A stretch of 43,362 bases of DNA from WJMD01 sp964596015 (GTDB taxonomy: Bacteria > Joyebacterota > Joyebacteria > Joyebacterales > Joyebacteraceae): NCBI GenBank assembly GCA_964596015.1, contig CAZQSB010000020.1, positions 1-43,362 on the forward strand. Reading direction: 5' to 3'. Numbering within the stretch: position 1 is the first letter of the stretch; the number at the start of each line of letters is the position of its first letter. This document shows positions 41,258 through 43,362 of this stretch, piece after piece. A program made the translations under genes and the position numbers. The notes under the pieces are model-generated. The model was not told the origin of the DNA. It was given only the letters and a program-made list of their open reading frames with translations, and did not search any database.

Positions 41258-41289
41258 GACCGCGCCGCCTCGAGGGGTGTCCGGGGCCG

Positions 41290-43221
41290 CTACTGCAGGT
41301 ATCCGAGCGCCCTGAGCGCCTCGATGCGCTCGGGACTGAGCTCCTCCGCCGCCAGGTCCCTGGTCTCCGTCGTCGCCAGCCACTCGTTCACTCTCTGCGC
41401 CATGCCGCGCCGGACATCCGGCATCTCGTCGGCCAGGTTGACGGTCTCGGCGGGGTCGTTCTCGAGATGGTAGAGCTCCTCGAGGCCGATCTCAGGCGAG
41501 TCGATGTACTTCCACGGCGGAAGCCTCAGGCCGACGGAGATCCGCGAGGAGAGCGGCTTCGGGTTCTCGAAGTCGGTCTGGCAGAAGCCGGGGAGGTCGT
41601 CCGGGAGCGTGGCGCCGCCCGTCACGACGTCGGACAGGTCGAGCCCCTGAACGCCCGCCGGCACGGAGGCGTCCACGAGACCCAGAATGGTCGGACACAC
41701 CTCGAGAAGCCGCACCTGCTCCGGCACTCTGCGCGGCGCGACGCCCGGCACGTGGACCATCATCGCGACGGCGACGAGCTGATCGTAGAGTCTGTTGCCG
41801 TGCGCGAAGTAGAACTTGTGCTCGAATCCCTCTCCGTGGTCGGTCACGAGCACGACGATGCACTCGTCGAGAGCGTCCATCCGCTCGAGGGCGTCGAGGA
41901 ACCGGCCCACCTCCCGGTCCATGTACCTGATCTCCCCTTGATAGCGCAGCCACTCGCGCCGGAGAAAGTCCTCCGGCATCCGAAACTCCTCCCGGAAGCG
42001 GTCCTGCGGATCGTCGTAGGGCACGGGCACGCCGGCGAGATCCGCCTCGGCCGCGAAGTCGAACTCCTCCGGAGGCTCGTAAGGCCAGTGGGGGTCGAAG
42101 TAGTGAACGTACGCGAAGAACGGCCTGCCCCGGTTGGCGTCGATCCAGGTCGCCGCGCGGTCGGTCATGACGTTCGCGGGGAGCTCGATCGAGGCGACCG
42201 ACGCGTAGCCGAGGGCCGAGAGGATCCGTCTGAGGGCCAGCGACCGGTGGAGCACCCAGGGAGATTCGGTCGGCTCGACGTACGTGTCGAAACCCTGGTC
42301 CGTGCCGTAGAAGCTCGAGAGCACGGTGGCGGCCGCGAACGCGCCGGTCGTGTAGCCTCGCCCGCGGAGAACCTCGGCCAGCGTCGTGATCTCGGCGGGC
42401 AGCGCCTTCGTGTTGGTGTCGACGCCGTGCGTCATCGGGTAGAGCCCCGTGAAGAGCGTGGCCGCGGTGGGGCGGGTGAGCGGTTCAGGGGTCACGCAGG
42501 ACTCGAAGAGCACGGAGCGCGCGGCGAGACCGTCGATCCTGGGTGACAGCCCGAAGTCGGAGCCGTAGCAGCCCAGGCAATCGATCCTCGTTGTGTCCAG
42601 CATGATGAGCACGATGCTGGGCGTCTCGGGCTCCTCGCGTTCGCTCTCGATGTCGGCCGGTCCGAGGTCCACGAAGCCTTCGACGCGTTCTATCCCGGCA
42701 CCGGCGACTGCCCAGTAGATGGGAACGACCAGAAGGACGGCAAGGACGAAGACCCTCGACCAGCTGCCGCGCGGGTGGCGGGACGCCTGCCTGAGGAGCA
42801 GCAGCACGACGGCGGCGGCGACGGCGAGCGACAGGACGTCCAGCACGAGCGAGACCGGCTCGGTCGCGCCGCGGGGCGAGAGCCGGTTGACCGACAGGAG
42901 CCAGTAGAAGAGAACGGCCGCGCCCAGGACGAGCGCTCGTCCTCCGGCCGGGGTCGTCGGGGCCGTCCAGCGGCCACCCGACACGGCGCGCAGGAGAAGC
43001 CCCGCGAGCACGGCCAGGATGCCCACCGCGAGCCCCGCGCCCGCGTAGATCAGCGTGTTCCAGAGGACCATCACGCCGAGACTCCCGCTCCACGAGACGG
43101 GGAGCTTGAGAAAGAGGATGATCCACTCGAGCACGGCGAACGCAGCGAAGATCACGGCGCCGCTTCCGATGGTCGCGCCGGCGAATGCTGCGAAGGAAGT
43201 CCGCTCTGTACGCTCTGGCAT
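41290..43221 (-). CDS. Membrane-anchored sulfatase-fold enzyme with Thr nucleophile position
   Basis: A 643-residue inner-membrane protein: five predicted membrane segments (about 12-38, 48-78, 95-112, 123-144, 156-176), then a large alkaline-phosphatase/sulfatase superfamily domain from about 202. Metal-site motifs are present: IVLIMLDTTRIDCLGCYG and VLVTDHGEGFEHKFYFAHGN. In the nucleophile motif, where sulfatases have C/S-x-P-x-R, this protein has T249-R-P-T-A, so no formylglycine can form. Thr is the nucleophile of related phospho-transferases such as LtaS and EptA, which also have N-terminal membrane helices. A sulfatase name would be misleading; a phosphoryl or phospho-alcohol transferase, or a phosphodiesterase, is possible. 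The ATG at 43221 has GGGA eight bases upstream; GTG 43227 is an alternative. Confidence 0.82.
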   Translation of the reverse strand: MPERTERTSFAAFAGATIGSGAVIFAAFAVLEWIILFLKLPVSWSGSLGVMVLWNTLIYAGAGLAVGILAVLAGLLLRAVSGGRWTAPTTPAGGRALVLGAAVLFYWLLSVNRLSPRGATEPVSLVLDVLSLAVAAAVVLLLLRQASRHPRGSWSRVFVLAVLLVVPIYWAVAGAGIERVEGFVDLGPADIESEREEPETPSIVLIMLDTTRIDCLGCYGSDFGLSPRIDGLAARSVLFESCVTPEPLTRPTAATLFTGLYPMTHGVDTNTKALPAEITTLAEVLRGRGYTTGAFAAATVLSSFYGTDQGFDTYVEPTESPWVLHRSLALRRILSALGYASVASIELPANVMTDRAATWIDANRGRPFFAYVHYFDPHWPYEPPEEFDFAAEADLAGVPVPYDDPQDRFREEFRMPEDFLRREWLRYQGEIRYMDREVGRFLDALERMDALDECIVVLVTDHGEGFEHKFYFAHGNRLYDQLVAVAMMVHVPGVAPRRVPEQVRLLEVCPTILGLVDASVPAGVQGLDLSDVVTGGATLPDDLPGFCQTDFENPKPLSSRISVGLRLPPWKYIDSPEIGLEELYHLENDPAETVNLADEMPDVRRGMAQRVNEWLATTETRDLAAEELSPERIEALRALGYLQ

Positions 43222-43266
43222 CGTCACCGTCCCGTCTCTGGGTCGACTGCTCGCGCTGACAGGGTG

Positions 43267-43295
43267 ATTCTACGGTCTCAGGTGCCCTCAGGCAA
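43267..43295 (-). promoter_or_regulatory. Sigma-70-type promoter of the sulfatase-fold gene
   Basis: On the - strand: TTGCCT (43295-43290), 17-base spacer, TAGAAT (43272-43267). Transcription should start near 43260, about 38 bases before the ATG. Confidence 0.68.
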
Positions 43296-43362
43296 GCCCG
43301 GGAGCGAGGGCGCCGGCGTGGCGGTCCCGCGGGCCGGAAGCAGCCCCAGCACGGGCGCCGGC

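Noticed and set aside
1..43362. CRISPR arrays, tRNA or rRNA genes, insertion sequences or a dif site
   Set aside because: I read the gene-free stretches for regular repeats, cloverleaf signatures, terminal inverted repeats with transposases and the conserved dif core, and saw none. A covariance or profile search would be needed to exclude weak cases.

Overview
This window is a GC-rich bacterial chromosome segment of densely packed housekeeping genes. It is almost entirely on the + strand, with only rpsT and one membrane sulfatase-fold gene on the - strand. Many genes overlap by 4 to 11 bases at ATGA or GTGA junctions, and GTG starts are frequent. A run of 100 N at 30424-30523 shows that this is a draft assembly scaffold. 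Several features point to a Gram-negative, diderm bacterium: lipoproteins, a LapA/LapB pair (LPS control), meso-diaminopimelate synthesis and the MEP isoprenoid pathway. The lipoprotein beginning C-AKTGLPGGGPKDTEPP resembles an Ig-like lipoprotein family common in Bacteroidota and their relatives. An uncultured phylum near the FCB group (for example Eisenbacteria- or Krumholzibacteria-like) is my best guess from gene style, not proof.

Layout. 1-4.2 kb: the tail of a SEC-C motif gene (possibly secA), then topA, xerC and argF. 4.2-8.3 kb: an Ig-like lipoprotein, dapF, dapA, a tautomerase and a beta-helix lipoprotein, closed by a strong terminator. 8.4-9.6 kb: a KamA-like radical SAM gene with its own promoter. 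9.6-13.6 kb: a FIST sensor protein and a soluble GAF-GAF hybrid histidine kinase behind a near-consensus sigma-54 promoter. 13.7-19.6 kb: dapB, two tandem transglutaminase-fold proteins (the second has lost its catalytic residues), an HD nucleotidase and proS. 19.7-26 kb: rpsT (-) divergent from uvrC, ogt and xerD, then scpA, scpB and rluB. 26-30.7 kb: cmk, plsC, ispH and rpsA. 30.7-35.8 kb: mtaB, miaB, lapA, lapB and a periplasmic TPR protein. 35.8-41.3 kb: mutS, mutL and miaA. 41.3-43.2 kb: a membrane-anchored sulfatase-fold enzyme with a threonine in place of the usual cysteine/serine nucleophile.

Functional grouping. The window holds DNA topology and segregation (topA, xerC, xerD, scpAB), DNA repair (uvrC, ogt, mutS, mutL), tRNA A37 modification (miaA, miaB, mtaB), lysine/DAP synthesis (dapA, dapB, dapF), and translation (proS, rpsT, rpsA, rluB). 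The parts least explained by standard annotation are the sigma-54/FIST/hybrid kinase module, the KamA-like enzyme without the substrate-binding aspartates, the live/dead transglutaminase pair, the Thr-type sulfatase-fold enzyme, and the S1 protein whose acidic repeat tail broke the assembly. Seven sigma-70-like promoters can be read by eye (upstream of kamA-like, dapB, rpsT, uvrC, scpA, cmk and the sulfatase-fold gene), giving a consistent picture of the primary promoter in this organism.
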